DNA of 64,000 bases from Billgrantia ethanolica (GTDB lineage: Bacteria > Pseudomonadota > Gammaproteobacteria > Pseudomonadales > Halomonadaceae), in the NCBI RefSeq assembly GCF_021404305.1, contig NZ_JABFTX010000003.1, positions 124,001 to 188,000 on the forward strand. The letters run 5' to 3'. Both the position numbers and the translations under genes were made by a program. Below are positions 1 through 9,710 of this stretch, piece after piece; within the stretch, counting starts at the first letter, position 1; the number at the start of each line of letters is the position of its first letter. Under the pieces are notes generated by a model. That model was not told where the DNA came from. It ran no database searches and saw only the letters and a program-made list of their open reading frames with translations.

Positions 1-129
1 CATGACGTCGTAGCGAGCCGCCACGGAGTGGAAGACGTCGGCCACGCGCGAGGCCTTCTCCTCGATCGGCACTTCCTGATAGCCGAAGTGAGTCGTGCGC
101 TGGTCCCCGGGGGTGGAGTGAGGGCTCAT
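1..129 (-). CDS. ubiE: Ubiquinone/menaquinone C-methyltransferase, N-terminal part
   Basis: Only the first 43 codons are in the window; the gene runs off the left edge. The translation contains TTHFGYQEV followed by [15 protein letters not shown], which is the characteristic start of UbiE. UbiE is the SAM-dependent methyltransferase that C-methylates the benzoquinol ring in ubiquinone synthesis and demethylmenaquinol in menaquinone synthesis. The SAM-binding core lies outside the window, so the identification rests on the N-terminal signature alone. It is the last of a colinear minus-strand series after hslV, hslU and the DUF971 gene. Confidence 0.85.
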   Translation of the reverse strand, partial: MSPHSTPGDQRTTHFGYQEVPIEEKASRVADVFHSVAARYDVM

Positions 130-237
130 GCGTGAAAGGCTCCCGAATCGCTGCGAAAGGTGAGGCTGGGCCTCATGCTGGGCCACATTGTAGCCTTCCC
201 CCGGCTGCCTTGTCTTTGACCTGCTGGGGCTACTGAA

Positions 238-297
238 GCTGCTCGATCTCGATTAGAGCGGCCCGATCTTGATTAGAGCTGCTTGATCTCGATGCCC
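238..297. repeat. Degenerate 20-bp tandem repeat, about three copies
   Basis: Three consecutive 20-bp units related to GCTGCTCGATCTCGATTAGA cover the last codons and the stop of the DUF971 gene and the DNA just beyond. The middle copy is the most diverged. The stop codon of the gene lies in a unit, and the next unit repeats the TAA context. It looks like a local slippage duplication of the gene's 3' end. Confidence 0.6.
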
Positions 298-656
298 AGC
301 GGTTCGCGACTCGCGCCGGCCTTTTCCAAGCGCTGGAGATAATCGGCCCAGTAGGCCTCGCGATGCTCGATCAGCTCATGCAGGTATTCCCAGCTGTAGA
401 TGCCGCTGTCGTGGCCGTCGTCGAAGGCGAGCTTGACGGCATAGCGGCCCACCGGCTCGATGTTCTTGAGGCCGACGTCCTTCTTGCCGACCTGCAGCAC
501 GGCCTGGCTGGGGTGGTGGCCGCGCACCTCGGCGGAGGGCGAGTAGACCCGCAGGTACTCCACCGGCAGGCGGTGGCTCTCGCCGTCGGCGTAGCTGAGT
601 TCCAGCTCGCGGGCCTTCTTGTGGTAGTGGATCTTGCTGGGGATGGAGGCTGGCAT
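273..656 (-). CDS. DUF971 protein (gamma-butyrobetaine hydroxylase-like N-terminal domain)
   Basis: This 127-residue protein matches the DUF971 family. Visible features are the early PSKIHYHKKARELELSY strand region, LPVEYLRVYSPSAEVRGH, VGLKNIEPVGRYAVKLAFDDGHDSGIYSWEYL and an HREAYWADYL end. Family members resemble the small zinc-binding N-terminal domain of gamma-butyrobetaine hydroxylase, but this protein lacks the catalytic oxygenase domain and its role is not established. I chose the ATG at 656 over an upstream one at 710 because the family alignment begins here and AGAAGGAC lies just upstream. Linkage to hslVU is common in Pseudomonas and relatives. Confidence 0.82.
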   Translation of the reverse strand: MPASIPSKIHYHKKARELELSYADGESHRLPVEYLRVYSPSAEVRGHHPSQAVLQVGKKDVGLKNIEPVGRYAVKLAFDDGHDSGIYSWEYLHELIEHREAYWADYLQRLEKAGASREPLGIEIKQL

Positions 657-892
657 ATCGATGTCCTTCTCAGCATGGGCGGCAGGCACAGGGCGCACGA
701 TACGCGACAATCAAGAGCGAAACCCTGGCCCTTCGCTTGCAGCTTGCGCGTCGGACAGGATCAAGGTCCCTCTTGCCTGTCCTCGATCGACATCCCTGTC
801 GATCGCCGCGCGCTGCTACGCTTGGGCCAGCGCTCTTGCTAAGGTCGCTTGATCGCTCGCCCTGTGCCGTTCACAACGGCTCGTCTCACACG
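657..892. other. Gap with two hairpins after hslU
   Basis: The 236 bases between hslU and the DUF971 gene hold no credible gene. A perfect 9-bp stem with a 4-base loop lies at 784-805 (CGATCGACA/TGTCGATCG), and a 7-bp stem GGACAGG/CCTGTCC lies at 753-782. Neither is followed by a T run on the minus strand. They may be a weak terminator or processing structure for the hslVU transcript. Confidence 0.4.
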
Positions 893-2215
893 CTACAGGA
901 TATACCGCGACAGATCCTCGTCCATGGCCAGCTCGCCGAGCTGGGAGTCGACGTAGGCGGCATCGATCGACAGCGGGCTGCCGAAATCGCCGCCCTTGAA
1001 CGAGGCCTCCTCGAGCAGCCGTTCCATCACCGTATGCAGGCGCCGTGCGCCGATGTTCTCGGTGCCCTCGTTGACCTTCCAGGCGATCTCGGCGATGCGC
1101 TCGATGCCGTCCTCGGTGAACTCGATCTCGAGCCCCTCGGTGGCCAGCAGCGCCTTGTACTGCTTGGTCAGGGCAGCGGAGGGCTCGGTGAGGATGCGCT
1201 TGAAGTCGTCGGGGGTGAGCGCCTCGAGCTCGACCCGGATCGGCAGGCGGCCCTGCAGCTCGGGGATCAGGTCGGAGGGGCGCGACAGGTGGAAGGCGCC
1301 GGAGGCGATGAACAGGATGTGGTCGGTCTTGACCATGCCGTACTTGGTCGAGACGGTGGAGCCCTCGATCAGCGGCAGCAGGTCGCGCTGCACGCCCTCG
1401 CGGGAGACCTCGCCGCCGCTGGACTGGCCGCTGCCCTTGGCCACCTTGTCGATCTCGTCGAGAAAGACGATGCCGTTCTGCTCCACGGCGTCGATGGCGC
1501 GGTGCTTGATCTCCTCCTCGTTGACCAGCTTGGCGGCCTCCTCGTCGCGCAGCAGGGCGAAGGCGTCCTTGACCTTGACCCGGCGGGTTTCGGTCTTGTG
1601 GCGGCCCATGTTGGAGAACAGGCTCTGCAGCTGGCTGGTCATCTCCTCCATGCCCGGCGGGGTCATGATGTCGATGCCCGGGCCCTGGGGGGTGATCTCG
1701 ATGTCGATCTCCTTGTCGTCGAGATCGCCCTCGCGCAGCTTCTTGCGGAAGATCTGGCGCGTCGAGCTGTCGCTGCGTGCGTTGTCTTCCTGGCCGCGGG
1801 GCGGCGGCAGCAGGGCATCGAGGATGCGATCCTCAGCGGCGTCCTCGGCGCGGTGGCGCACCTCGTCCTTGGCCTGCTCGCGTACCAGTTTGATGGCGGC
1901 TTCGGTGAGGTCGCGGATGATCGATTCCACGTCGCGGCCGACATAGCCCACTTCGGTGAACTTGGTCGCCTCGACCTTGATGAACGGGGCGCGGGCGAGC
2001 TTGGCCAGGCGGCGGGCGATCTCGGTCTTGCCCACCCCGGTGGGGCCGATCATCAGGATGTTCTTGGGCGTGACCTCGGGGCGCAGCTCGTCGTCGAGCT
2101 GCATGCGCCGCCAGCGGTTGCGCAGGGCGATGGCCACGGCGCGCTTGGCGTCCTGCTGACCGACGATGTACTGATCCAGGGCGTGGACGATCTCGCGGGG
2201 TGTCATCTGGGACAT
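893..2215 (-). CDS. hslU: HslU, ATPase/unfoldase of the HslUV protease
   Basis: HslU is the AAA+ unfoldase that threads proteins into the HslV peptidase in the cytoplasm. The 440-residue length is standard. Residues 1-20 ([21 protein letters not shown]) are the family start. [15 protein letters not shown] is Walker [10 protein letters not shown] is Walker B, and the inserted I domain follows with acidic and Arg-rich stretches. The C-terminal YIL tail, which inserts into HslV, is present (DLSRYIL). It starts 11 bases after hslV and is certainly co-transcribed with it. Confidence 0.98.
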   Translation of the reverse strand: MSQMTPREIVHALDQYIVGQQDAKRAVAIALRNRWRRMQLDDELRPEVTPKNILMIGPTGVGKTEIARRLAKLARAPFIKVEATKFTEVGYVGRDVESIIRDLTEAAIKLVREQAKDEVRHRAEDAAEDRILDALLPPPRGQEDNARSDSSTRQIFRKKLREGDLDDKEIDIEITPQGPGIDIMTPPGMEEMTSQLQSLFSNMGRHKTETRRVKVKDAFALLRDEEAAKLVNEEEIKHRAIDAVEQNGIVFLDEIDKVAKGSGQSSGGEVSREGVQRDLLPLIEGSTVSTKYGMVKTDHILFIASGAFHLSRPSDLIPELQGRLPIRVELEALTPDDFKRILTEPSAALTKQYKALLATEGLEIEFTEDGIERIAEIAWKVNEGTENIGARRLHTVMERLLEEASFKGGDFGSPLSIDAAYVDSQLGELAMDEDLSRYIL

Positions 2216-2226
2216 GGTGGCGGCCT

Positions 2227-2745
2227 TCAGAGCGTTTCGAGAGTGACGTGGTGGTTGGTGAACACACAGATGTCGCCGGCGATGGAGAGCGACTTCTCGG
2301 TGATCTCCCTGGCCGAGAGGTCGGTGTTCTCCAGCAGCGCGCGGGCCGCGGCCAGGGCGAAGTTGCCGCCCGAACCGATGGCGATGATGCCGCGCTCCGG
2401 CTCCACCACGTCACCGTTGCCGGTGATGATCAGCGAGGCGTTCTTGTCGGCCACGGCCAGCAGCGCCTCGAGGCGGCGCAGGGCGCGGTCAGTGCGCCAG
2501 TCCTTGGCCAGCTCCACGGCGGCCTTGACCAGATTGCCCTGGTACTTCTCGAGCTGCGCCTCGAAGCGCTCGAACAGGGTGAAGGCGTCGGCGGTGCCGC
2601 CGGCGAAGCCTGCCAGCACCTGGCCGCGATAGAGGCGGCGTACCTTGCTGGCGTTGCCCTTCATCACGGTATTGCCCAGCGATACCTGGCCGTCGCCGGC
2701 CAGGGCCACCTGGTCACCGCGGCGTACGGAAACGATCGTGGTCAT
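2227..2745 (-). CDS. hslV: HslV, peptidase of the HslUV protease
   Basis: HslV is the proteasome-like peptidase that forms a double hexamer capped by HslU. The start at 2745 gives 172 residues beginning [10 protein letters not shown], so removal of Met exposes the catalytic N-terminal Thr (TTIVSVRR). [16 protein letters not shown] and [17 protein letters not shown] are family signatures. A longer reading frame begins upstream at 2817, but it would bury the catalytic Thr, and GGAG lies correctly before 2745. The gene is the first of an hslVU pair; I see no clear heat-shock promoter. Confidence 0.98.
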   Translation of the reverse strand: MTTIVSVRRGDQVALAGDGQVSLGNTVMKGNASKVRRLYRGQVLAGFAGGTADAFTLFERFEAQLEKYQGNLVKAAVELAKDWRTDRALRRLEALLAVADKNASLIITGNGDVVEPERGIIAIGSGGNFALAAARALLENTDLSAREITEKSLSIAGDICVFTNHHVTLETL

Positions 2746-2790
2746 GGAGATAACTCCGTAACGGGGAGCCGGGGACTCCCGGTGACTTTC

Positions 2791-2811
2791 GGCCCCCGTA
2801 GAACGGGGGCC
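2791..2811 (-). terminator. Hairpin between ftsN and hslV
   Basis: A perfect 9-bp stem, GGCCCCCGT/ACGGGGGCC, with a 3-base loop lies between the ftsN stop and the hslV start. There is no T run, so termination is plausible but not certain. Confidence 0.45.
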
Positions 2812-2914
2812 GGACAAGAGCGTTCAGGGTAGGTGTGGGCGGTAGAGGACGAATTCAAGCGCCTCGCGACGTTGCGGCTGCTCGGGATACCAGCAGGCCG
2901 TGGCAATGCCTTCC

Positions 2915-3640
2915 TCAGTTGGTGGCCCGGTGGCGCAGTGGCGTGATGCCCTGAGTCGTCATCAGGTCCTCGGCGCGATTCAGCTCACGGGTATCGTCGT
3001 AGGGTCCCACCATCACCCGATGCCAGGTCTGGCCATCGGCGGACTGGACCTGGCTGACCTGGGCCATCAGGCTCAGGTTGCGCAGCCGCTGGCGCAGCTG
3101 CTCGGCGTCTCCCGGTTCGCGGAACGAGGCTGCCTGCAGCATGTAGCGCGTGCCTGCCGGTGCCGCCGCTTCGCTCTCCGGTGTGGCGTTGACCTCATCG
3201 CGCAGGTTGGCGGCGATGACCTGCGCGATGGGGTCGTCGGCCGGTGCCTGCTCGGCGGCGGCGCTGGGCTCGAGTGGCGGCGGCACGTTGACCGTCGGCT
3301 CCGGCGGCGAGGCGGTGGAGGCCACCTCCCGCGGTGCCACCACCTCTTCGGGCAGCAAGGTGTAGAACTCGAAGGTCGGCATGCGCGGTTCCCGCGGCTC
3401 GACGCTCGGCGCCGGCTCGACGGTCTCGGTCGGCGTACGCGGCATCAGCCTGGCCAGCGGCGAGTCGCTGCCCTCCTGCCAGGGCGCGGTGCCGTGCTGG
3501 TGCTGGGCCAGCAGGAAGCCGGCAATGACGCCGCCCAGTGCCCATAGCCAGCCGGGCAGGCGGAAGCCCTGGCCTCTGGCGGGGGCTCGCTTGCGGCTGG
3601 TAGTGGCGCCGCGTTTCTTGGGCGTGCGACGGGCGGCCAT
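2915..3640 (-). CDS. ftsN: FtsN-like SPOR-domain cell division protein
   Basis: The 241-residue protein has a short basic cytoplasmic tail (MAARRTPKKRGATTSRKRAP), one membrane segment near residues 27-45 (LPGWLWALGGVIAGFLLA), a Pro/Glu-rich periplasmic linker with the FEFYTLLPEE element, and a C-terminal SPOR domain from about residue 162 (TRYMLQAASFREPGDAEQLRQRL to HRVMVGPYDDTREL). FtsN binds denuded septal peptidoglycan through SPOR and triggers constriction. The start follows a GGAGGAG that overlaps the end of argS, so translation is probably coupled. The argS-ftsN-hslVU order supports FtsN over other SPOR proteins. Confidence 0.85.
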   Translation of the reverse strand: MAARRTPKKRGATTSRKRAPARGQGFRLPGWLWALGGVIAGFLLAQHQHGTAPWQEGSDSPLARLMPRTPTETVEPAPSVEPREPRMPTFEFYTLLPEEVVAPREVASTASPPEPTVNVPPPLEPSAAAEQAPADDPIAQVIAANLRDEVNATPESEAAAPAGTRYMLQAASFREPGDAEQLRQRLRNLSLMAQVSQVQSADGQTWHRVMVGPYDDTRELNRAEDLMTTQGITPLRHRATN

Positions 3641-3643
3641 GGC

Positions 3644-5329
3644 TTACATCTCCTCCGGGGCGCTGACCCCCATCAGATCGAGACCGTTACGCAGCACCTG
3701 GCGCGTGGCCAGGCCCAGGGCCAGGCGGGCGTTGCGCAGCTCGTCGTCGTCGACCATCACCTTCACGGCGTTGTAGCAGGAGTGGAACTCGGCGGCGAGG
3801 TCGAGCAGGTACTGGGCCACCTGCTGCGGCTCCCGCGAGGCGGCGGCATGGGCGACCACTTCCGGGAAGCGTGCCAGGCGGTTCATCACCGCCTTCTCCT
3901 GATCCTCCTCGAGACGGCCGAGGCTGACCATGGCCAGGTCGTGATCGAAGCCGAGCCCCTGGGCCTCGGCCTTGCGCAGCATGCTGCACACCCGGGCATG
4001 GGCATACTGCACGTAGTAGACCGGGTTGTCGTTGGACTGCGAGCGGGCCAGGTCGATGTCGAAGGTGAGCTGCGAGTCGGCGCGGCGTGCGGCGAGGAAG
4101 AAGCGCGTGGCATCGCGGCCCACCTCGTCGATCAGGTCGCGCACGGTGACGTAGCTGCCGGCGCGCTTGGAGAGCTTCACCTCCACCCCGGAGCGGGTCA
4201 CCATCACCATCTGGTGCAGCACGTAGTCGGGCCAGCCCTGGGGGATGCCGGTTTCCAGCGCCTGCAGGCCGGCGCGCACCCGGGTCACGGTGGAGTGGTG
4301 GTCGGCACCCTGCTCGTTGATCACGGTCTCGAAGCCGCGCTGCCACTTGTTCAGGTGGTAGGCCACGTCGGGCAGGAAATAGGTGTAGCTGCCGTCGGAC
4401 TTGCGCATCACCCGGTCCTTGTCGTCGCCGAAGTCGGTGGTGCGCAGCCACAGGGCGCCGTCCTGCTCGTAGGTGTGACCGCCGGCGATCAGGCGTTCTA
4501 CCGCCTCTTCCACCTTGCCTTCGCGATAGAGCGAGGACTCCAGGAAGTAGACGTCGAAGGAGACGCCGAAGGCCTTGAGGTCGAGATCCTGCTCGCGGCG
4601 CAGCCAGGCCACGGCAAAGTCGCGGATGGCATCGAGGTCGTCCGGGTCGCGCTTGGCGGTGACGTGACGGTCGTCGGCATGCACCGTCTCGCCGGCCAGA
4701 TAGTCGTTGGCCACCTCGGTGATGTAGTCGCCGCGGTAGCCGTCTGCGGGCCAGGCGTCGTCGTCCGGCGTCAGGCCCTTGGCGCGGGCCTGTACCGAGA
4801 GGGCCAGGTTGGCGATCTGGGCGCCGGCGTCGTTGTAGTAGAACTCGCGGGTCACGTCATAGCCGGTGGCCTCGAGCAGCCGGCTGATACAGTCGCCGAT
4901 GGCGGCGCCGCGGCCGTGGCCCACGTGCAGCGGGCCGGTGGGGTTGGCGGAGACGAACTCCACCTGCACCTTGCGGCCGCGCCCGGCCAGGCTGCGGCCG
5001 AAGGTGTCGCCGGCCTCGAGCACCTGGCGCACGACCTGCGCGGCGGCATCGGTGGCGGCAAAGAAGTTGATGAAACCGGGGCCGGCGATCTCCACCTTCT
5101 CCACGGCGTCGCTCTGCGGCAGCGCGGCGATCAGCGCCTCGGCCAGTTCGCGGGGCTTCTTGCCGGCGGGCTTGGCCAGCATCAGCGCCAGGTTGGTGGC
5201 GTAGTCGCCGTGGGCCTTGTCCTTGGTCGGGTCGACCTTGAGGGTCGGCGTGACGTCGGCGGGCAGGGCGCCCTGCTGCTTGAGCGTATCGACGGCGTTC
5301 TCGAGCAGGGAAATGATCGTCTCTTTCAT
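3644..5329 (-). CDS. argS: Arginyl-tRNA synthetase
   Basis: This 561-residue class I synthetase charges tRNA-Arg. The HIGH-type motif is HVGH in [16 protein letters not shown], and the KMSK counterpart is KLSKRAG, as is normal for ArgRS. The C-terminal DALR anticodon-binding domain ends with [15 protein letters not shown], typical for the family. I start at 5329 ([13 protein letters not shown]) rather than at 5380 because the family aligns from there. It lies directly upstream of ftsN. Confidence 0.97.
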   Translation of the reverse strand: MKETIISLLENAVDTLKQQGALPADVTPTLKVDPTKDKAHGDYATNLALMLAKPAGKKPRELAEALIAALPQSDAVEKVEIAGPGFINFFAATDAAAQVVRQVLEAGDTFGRSLAGRGRKVQVEFVSANPTGPLHVGHGRGAAIGDCISRLLEATGYDVTREFYYNDAGAQIANLALSVQARAKGLTPDDDAWPADGYRGDYITEVANDYLAGETVHADDRHVTAKRDPDDLDAIRDFAVAWLRREQDLDLKAFGVSFDVYFLESSLYREGKVEEAVERLIAGGHTYEQDGALWLRTTDFGDDKDRVMRKSDGSYTYFLPDVAYHLNKWQRGFETVINEQGADHHSTVTRVRAGLQALETGIPQGWPDYVLHQMVMVTRSGVEVKLSKRAGSYVTVRDLIDEVGRDATRFFLAARRADSQLTFDIDLARSQSNDNPVYYVQYAHARVCSMLRKAEAQGLGFDHDLAMVSLGRLEEDQEKAVMNRLARFPEVVAHAAASREPQQVAQYLLDLAAEFHSCYNAVKVMVDDDELRNARLALGLATRQVLRNGLDLMGVSAPEEM

Positions 5330-5464
5330 GAAGCGGTTATGTCCTGTAGCGGCTGGCGCACGAGATGGTGACGGTGACAAGGCACTCGCAAAAAGGCGCG
5401 GCCACGAAAGTTTGGCTGGTCGGCCATTATCGGCAATTGTGCCGCGGCTTTAAAGGTCGTGCGT

Positions 5465-7696
5465 TCAGGCAAGCGTCTGCGGGTCGACGTCCAGCGACCA
5501 GCGTACCCGACGGGCCTCAGGCGAAGCCTCCAGCCAGGCGGTGAGCCGGGCGCAGGCGGCGTGGAGCTGGCTGCGCCGACTGCCGCTCAGCATCAATTGC
5601 ATATGATAGCGGTTCTGACGACGTTCCATGGGGGCGGGCACGGGCCCCAGGCAGCTCACGTCGGGGGCGTGCGCTGCCAGCCAGTCGCGCAGCACCGCGG
5701 CCGCCTCGCGGCCGAGCGCCGTTGCCGCCTCTTCCCGCGGGCTCTCCAGGCGCAGCAGGGCGAGAAAGCGAAACGGGGGCAGGGCGGCGGCGCGACGCTC
5801 GGCCAGCAACTGGGTGGCCAGGGCGTCGTAGCCGTGCTCGGCGAGCAGCCGCAGGTGCGGATCGTCGGTGTGCAGGGTCTGGACCAGCACGCGACCGGGA
5901 TGGGCGGCACGGCCGGCACGGCCGGCTACCTGGGTGAGCAACTGGGCGCTGTGTTCCAGGGCGCGAAAGTCGCTGGCATAGAGCCCGGCATCGGCGTTGA
6001 CCACGATCACCAGGGTGACGTGGGGCAGGTGGTGGCCCTTGGCCAGCATCTGCGTGCCCACCAGCAGGCAGGGCTCGCCGCGTCTGACCTCGGCGAGGGT
6101 GCGCTCGAAGGCGTCGCGGCGCCGTGTGCTGTCACGGTCGATACGGTGCACCGGTACCTTGGGGAAGAGCGTGGCCAGGGTCTCCTCGGTGCGCTCGGTG
6201 CCGCTGCCCAAGGGGCGCAGATCGGCGCTGCCGCAGTCGGGGCAGGCATCCGGCACCGGGCGGCGCTTGTCGCAGTGGTGGCAGGCCAGCATCGGCGGCT
6301 GGCGATGCAGGGTCATGCGTGCGTCGCAGGAGTCGCAGTCGGCCAGCCAGCCGCAGGCGTGACAGGCCAGGGTCGGCGCGAAGCCGCGACGGTTGATGAA
6401 CACCAGCACTTGGTGCCCGGCTGCGAGGGTGGTGCGAATCGCCTCGATGGCCGGTGGGATGAGCCCGCCCTGGCGCGGCCGGCCGCGAAGGTCGGTGAGC
6501 TCCAGCCGGGCCGGGGCATGACGGCTGGCGCGACGGGTCAGGCGCAGGTGCCGATAGTTGCCGCGCTCGGCGTGATAGAGGCTCTCCAGCGAGGGCGTGG
6601 CGCTGCCCAGTACCAGCGGAATACCGTGATGCTTGGCGCGGGCTACGGCCAGATCGCGGGCGTGGTAGCGAAGGCCCTCCTGCTGCTTGAACGAGCCGTC
6701 GTGCTCCTCGTCGACGATGATCGCGCCGGGCCGCGCCAGTGGTGTGAAGATCGCCGAACGGGTGCCGATGACGATGGGCGCGCGGCCGCTGGCGACGGCC
6801 TCCCAGGTGTCCAGACGTTCGTTGTCGGTAAGTCCCGAGTGCAGCGCCACCACCGGCACCCGAAAGCGGCTGCGAAAACGCGCCAGGGTCTGCGGGGTCA
6901 GGCCGATCTCCGGCACCAGCAGCAGCGCCTGGCGGCCGCGGGCGACCACCGCCTCGATCAGCTGCAGGTAGACCTCGGTCTTGCCGCTGCCGGTCACGCC
7001 GTGCAGCAGGCAAGGGTGAAAGGCGTCGAGGCGCTCGTGGATGGCCGCCAGCGCCTGGGCCTGTTCGCGGTTGAGCGGCAGTGCCGGCTCGGCGAGCAGT
7101 TGCTCGGTGGCGGGCTCGGCGGCGGTCAGGGGAATCTCTTCGCGCACGGCGAGACGTTTTTCCACCAGCGTGGCCAACTGGTCGCGGGAATAGCCCTGAG
7201 CCACTATCGCCTGGGTAGGCAGTCCGTGGGGATGCTGGTGCAGCATGGCCAGCAGCTCGGCCTGGCGCGGCGCTCGTTTCAGGCGCGGGTCGTCGCGGTC
7301 GGGCTCCATCAGGGCCTGCCAGCGCTCACGCATGCGACCGGCCAGGGGGCGGCCCTGGCGTAGCAGCACAGGCATCGCCTGATGCAGCGTATCGCCCAGC
7401 GAATGCTGGTAGTAGCGCGCGGTGAAGCGGCACAGCCACAGCCAGTCCTCGGGCAGCGGCTCGGCGTCCAGCCAGCTCTCCACCGGCTTCAGCTGCTCTA
7501 GGGGGAAGTCGCTGCGCTCGCTGCACTCCACTACCACGCCGACCACTTGGCGCCGCCCGAACGGCACGCGCACGCGAATGCCGGGCTGCCAGCCGCCGGC
7601 AGGCGCTTCGCGGCACGGGCGGTAGTCGAACAGGCGTCGCAGTGGGGTGGGCACCGCCACCCGCAGCACGCGCGGCGGGGAGAGGGATTCTGGCAA
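5465..7696 (-). CDS. priA: Primosomal protein N', replication-restart helicase PriA
   Basis: PriA recognises stalled forks and reloads DnaB. The 743-residue protein shows the N-terminal 3'-end binding domain (VAVPTPLRRLFDYR), Walker A in GVTGSGKTEVYLQ, the DEEHDGSFKQQEG box, and eight zinc-binding cysteines in pairs between CHACGWLADCDSC and CPDCGS. The start is a TTG at 7696 placed after GGAGG with a 4-base spacer; no upstream ATG is available in frame. It is transcribed divergently from rpmE. Confidence 0.96.
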   Translation of the reverse strand: MPESLSPPRVLRVAVPTPLRRLFDYRPCREAPAGGWQPGIRVRVPFGRRQVVGVVVECSERSDFPLEQLKPVESWLDAEPLPEDWLWLCRFTARYYQHSLGDTLHQAMPVLLRQGRPLAGRMRERWQALMEPDRDDPRLKRAPRQAELLAMLHQHPHGLPTQAIVAQGYSRDQLATLVEKRLAVREEIPLTAAEPATEQLLAEPALPLNREQAQALAAIHERLDAFHPCLLHGVTGSGKTEVYLQLIEAVVARGRQALLLVPEIGLTPQTLARFRSRFRVPVVALHSGLTDNERLDTWEAVASGRAPIVIGTRSAIFTPLARPGAIIVDEEHDGSFKQQEGLRYHARDLAVARAKHHGIPLVLGSATPSLESLYHAERGNYRHLRLTRRASRHAPARLELTDLRGRPRQGGLIPPAIEAIRTTLAAGHQVLVFINRRGFAPTLACHACGWLADCDSCDARMTLHRQPPMLACHHCDKRRPVPDACPDCGSADLRPLGSGTERTEETLATLFPKVPVHRIDRDSTRRRDAFERTLAEVRRGEPCLLVGTQMLAKGHHLPHVTLVIVVNADAGLYASDFRALEHSAQLLTQVAGRAGRAAHPGRVLVQTLHTDDPHLRLLAEHGYDALATQLLAERRAAALPPFRFLALLRLESPREEAATALGREAAAVLRDWLAAHAPDVSCLGPVPAPMERRQNRYHMQLMLSGSRRSQLHAACARLTAWLEASPEARRVRWSLDVDPQTLA

Positions 7697-7725
7697 TTGG
7701 CCTCCGTCGTCGACTCTGCTAGAAT
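7697..7725 (+). promoter_or_regulatory. Probable sigma-70 promoter of rpmE
   Basis: TTGGCC and TAGAAT are separated by 17 bases, a good sigma-70 arrangement, directed towards rpmE. The leader would be about 150 nucleotides. The -35 box abuts the priA start. Confidence 0.5.
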
Positions 7726-7880
7726 ATCCGGCCGTCGTGGCATCTGGCTCTGAGGCTCGGGCCCGGCGGCTACCGGTTGGTTGAAACGACTTAACGTTGT
7801 ACGCGTAGCGACGATAGACAACCCGTATGCGGTGCCTGGCAACGGATCAGGTGGCGGCATACCGCTCCATGAGGCTCAAG

Positions 7881-8096
7881 ATGAAACAAGGTATTCACCC
7901 GGATTACAAGAAGGTCACTGCGACTTGCTCCTGCGGCGCGACCTTCGAGGTCGGCACCACCGTCGGCCATGACCTGTCACTGGACGTCTGCTCTCAGTGC
8001 CACCCCTTCTACACCGGCAAGCAGAAGCAGGCGACCACCGGTGGTCGCGTCGAGCGCTTCAACAAGCGTTTTGGAGCTGCCATCAAGCGCGGCTGA
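7881..8096 (+). CDS. rpmE: 50S ribosomal protein L31, zinc-binding type
   Basis: The 71-residue protein begins [19 protein letters not shown] and carries the CxC and CxxC cysteines ([18 protein letters not shown]) of the zinc-containing L31 form. L31 bridges the two ribosomal subunits. The open frame extends upstream to 7827, but the family start is at 7881. It is followed at once by a strong terminator, so it is a single-gene unit. The priA-rpmE divergent pair is conserved in gammaproteobacteria. Confidence 0.97.
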   Translation: MKQGIHPDYKKVTATCSCGATFEVGTTVGHDLSLDVCSQCHPFYTGKQKQATTGGRVERFNKRFGAAIKRG

Positions 8097-8130
8097 TCCG
8101 GCTCGCCTAGGGCGACGATCGCAGTGCGAG

Positions 8131-8160
8131 AAAACCCGCCGTCACGGCGGGTTTTCTTTT
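8131..8160 (+). terminator. Intrinsic terminator of rpmE
   Basis: An 11-bp perfect stem AAAACCCGCCG/CGGCGGGTTTT with a 3-base loop (8131-8155) runs into TTTTCTTTT. Confidence 0.9.
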
Positions 8161-8351
8161 GCCCGCCGTTTGTCACGGGAGATCGATAAGGTATCGGTTA
8201 TGGTTGCTTTGGGAGGTATAAGTTGCAGCAAATGGTCAGCAACGTTCGCGAAAGCGCGCATAAAAAGCGCGAACGGGTGTTTCATTGAGATGTGGAAGGT
8301 TTTTCTATATGGTAGGTGGCCCTTCCCCAAGATGGATACCGGACTTTCAGC

Positions 8352-9623
8352 ATGACAGACGCCAAGAAGCAGGCAGCGCTGGACTATCACGCCAAACCGA
8401 TTCCCGGAAAGCTCTCCGTGGAGCTGACCAAGCCCACCGCGACCGCTCGTGATCTCTCCCTTGCCTACAGTCCAGGTGTCGCCGAGCCGGTTCGGGAAAT
8501 TGCCCGTGACCCGGAGAATGCTTACCGCTACACCGGCAAGGGCAATCTGGTCGCGGTGATCTCCGACGGCAGCGCCATCCTCGGCCTGGGCAATCTCGGT
8601 CCGCTGGCCAGCAAGCCGGTGATGGAAGGCAAGGGCGTGCTGTTCAAGTGCTTCGCCGGCATCAACTCGGTGGACGTCGAGGTCAATGCCGAGAGCCCCC
8701 AGGCCTTCATCGACACGGTAGCGCGCATTGCCGATACCTGGGGCGGCATCAATCTCGAGGACATCAAGGCGCCGGAGTGCTTCGAGATCGAAGAGGCTCT
8801 CATCGAGCAGTGTAGTGTTCCCGTTTTCCATGACGATCAGCACGGCACCGCCATCGTTACCGCGGCCGGCATGCTCAACGCGCTTGAGATCGCCGGCAAG
8901 CGGCTGGAAGATGCCAAGATCGTCTGCCTGGGCGCCGGCGCGGCAGCCATCGCCTGCATGAAGCTGCTGCTGGCCTGCGGGGCGCGCTCCGAGAATCTGG
9001 TGATGCTCGATCGTCGCGGCGTGATCCACGCCGGGCGCGAGGGACTCAACCCCTACAAGGCGATGTTCGCGCGGGAGACCGACAAGCGCACCCTGGACGA
9101 TGCCATCGACGGCGCCGATGTCTTCATCGGCCTTTCTGGGCCCAACCTGATGACCGCCGAGCACATCCGCAAGATGGCGCCGACCCCCATCGTCTTCGCC
9201 TGCACCAACCCCGATCCGGAGATTCATCCCGACGTGGCACGCGAGGCGCGCCCCGACGTGATCATGGCCACCGGTCGTTCCGACTATCCCAACCAGGTCA
9301 ACAACGTGCTGGGCTTTCCCTTCATCTTCCGCGGAGCGCTGGACGTGCGTGCTACGCGCATCAACGAGGAGATGAAAGTGGCCGCGGTGCATGCGCTCAA
9401 GGATCTGGCGCGGGAGCCGGTGCCTCAGGAGGTGCTGGACGCCTACGAGCGCGAGCACATGGAATTCGGTCCCGAGTACATCATCCCCACGCCGGTCGAT
9501 GTGCGCCTGCTGGAGCGGATCCCGGCGGCGGTGGCCCAGGCAGCGGTGGACTCCGGCGTGGCACGGCGTCCTTATCCCGCCCACTACCCGCTGAAGACGG
9601 TGGATGACGTCTACGGCGGCTGA
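8352..9623 (+). CDS. maeB: NAD(P)-dependent malic enzyme, short form
   Basis: Malic enzyme decarboxylates malate to pyruvate and makes NAD(P)H. This 423-residue protein has the N-terminal [19 protein letters not shown] region, the metal/substrate site [14 protein letters not shown] and FHDDQHGTA, and the Rossmann stretch [16 protein letters not shown]. It lacks the C-terminal phosphotransacetylase-like domain of the long MaeB proteins, so the exact cofactor preference is uncertain. The start at 8352 ([13 protein letters not shown]) fits the family; an in-frame ATG at 8316 would add 12 unconserved residues. Confidence 0.93.
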   Translation: MTDAKKQAALDYHAKPIPGKLSVELTKPTATARDLSLAYSPGVAEPVREIARDPENAYRYTGKGNLVAVISDGSAILGLGNLGPLASKPVMEGKGVLFKCFAGINSVDVEVNAESPQAFIDTVARIADTWGGINLEDIKAPECFEIEEALIEQCSVPVFHDDQHGTAIVTAAGMLNALEIAGKRLEDAKIVCLGAGAAAIACMKLLLACGARSENLVMLDRRGVIHAGREGLNPYKAMFARETDKRTLDDAIDGADVFIGLSGPNLMTAEHIRKMAPTPIVFACTNPDPEIHPDVAREARPDVIMATGRSDYPNQVNNVLGFPFIFRGALDVRATRINEEMKVAAVHALKDLAREPVPQEVLDAYEREHMEFGPEYIIPTPVDVRLLERIPAAVAQAAVDSGVARRPYPAHYPLKTVDDVYGG

Positions 9624-9653
9624 TCGACTGCGTTCTAAGCTTCGTCACCAATC

Positions 9654-9683
9654 CACTGCGCCGGCCCTGGGGCCGGCGCAGTG
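9654..9683 (+). terminator. Hairpin between convergent maeB and the DUF481 gene
   Basis: A perfect 13-bp stem CACTGCGCCGGCC/GGCCGGCGCAGTG closes a 4-base loop. It lies between two convergent genes and could serve both, although T runs are poor. Confidence 0.7.
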
Positions 9684-9710
9684 CGTTGTATGGGTGTGGT
9701 CAGGAAGCGA

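Noticed and set aside
737-2632. A 631-residue open frame on the plus strand
   Set aside because: It lies antisense to hslU and hslV, has a low-complexity Gly/Leu/Val/Asp composition, and is a shadow frame typical of high-GC DNA.
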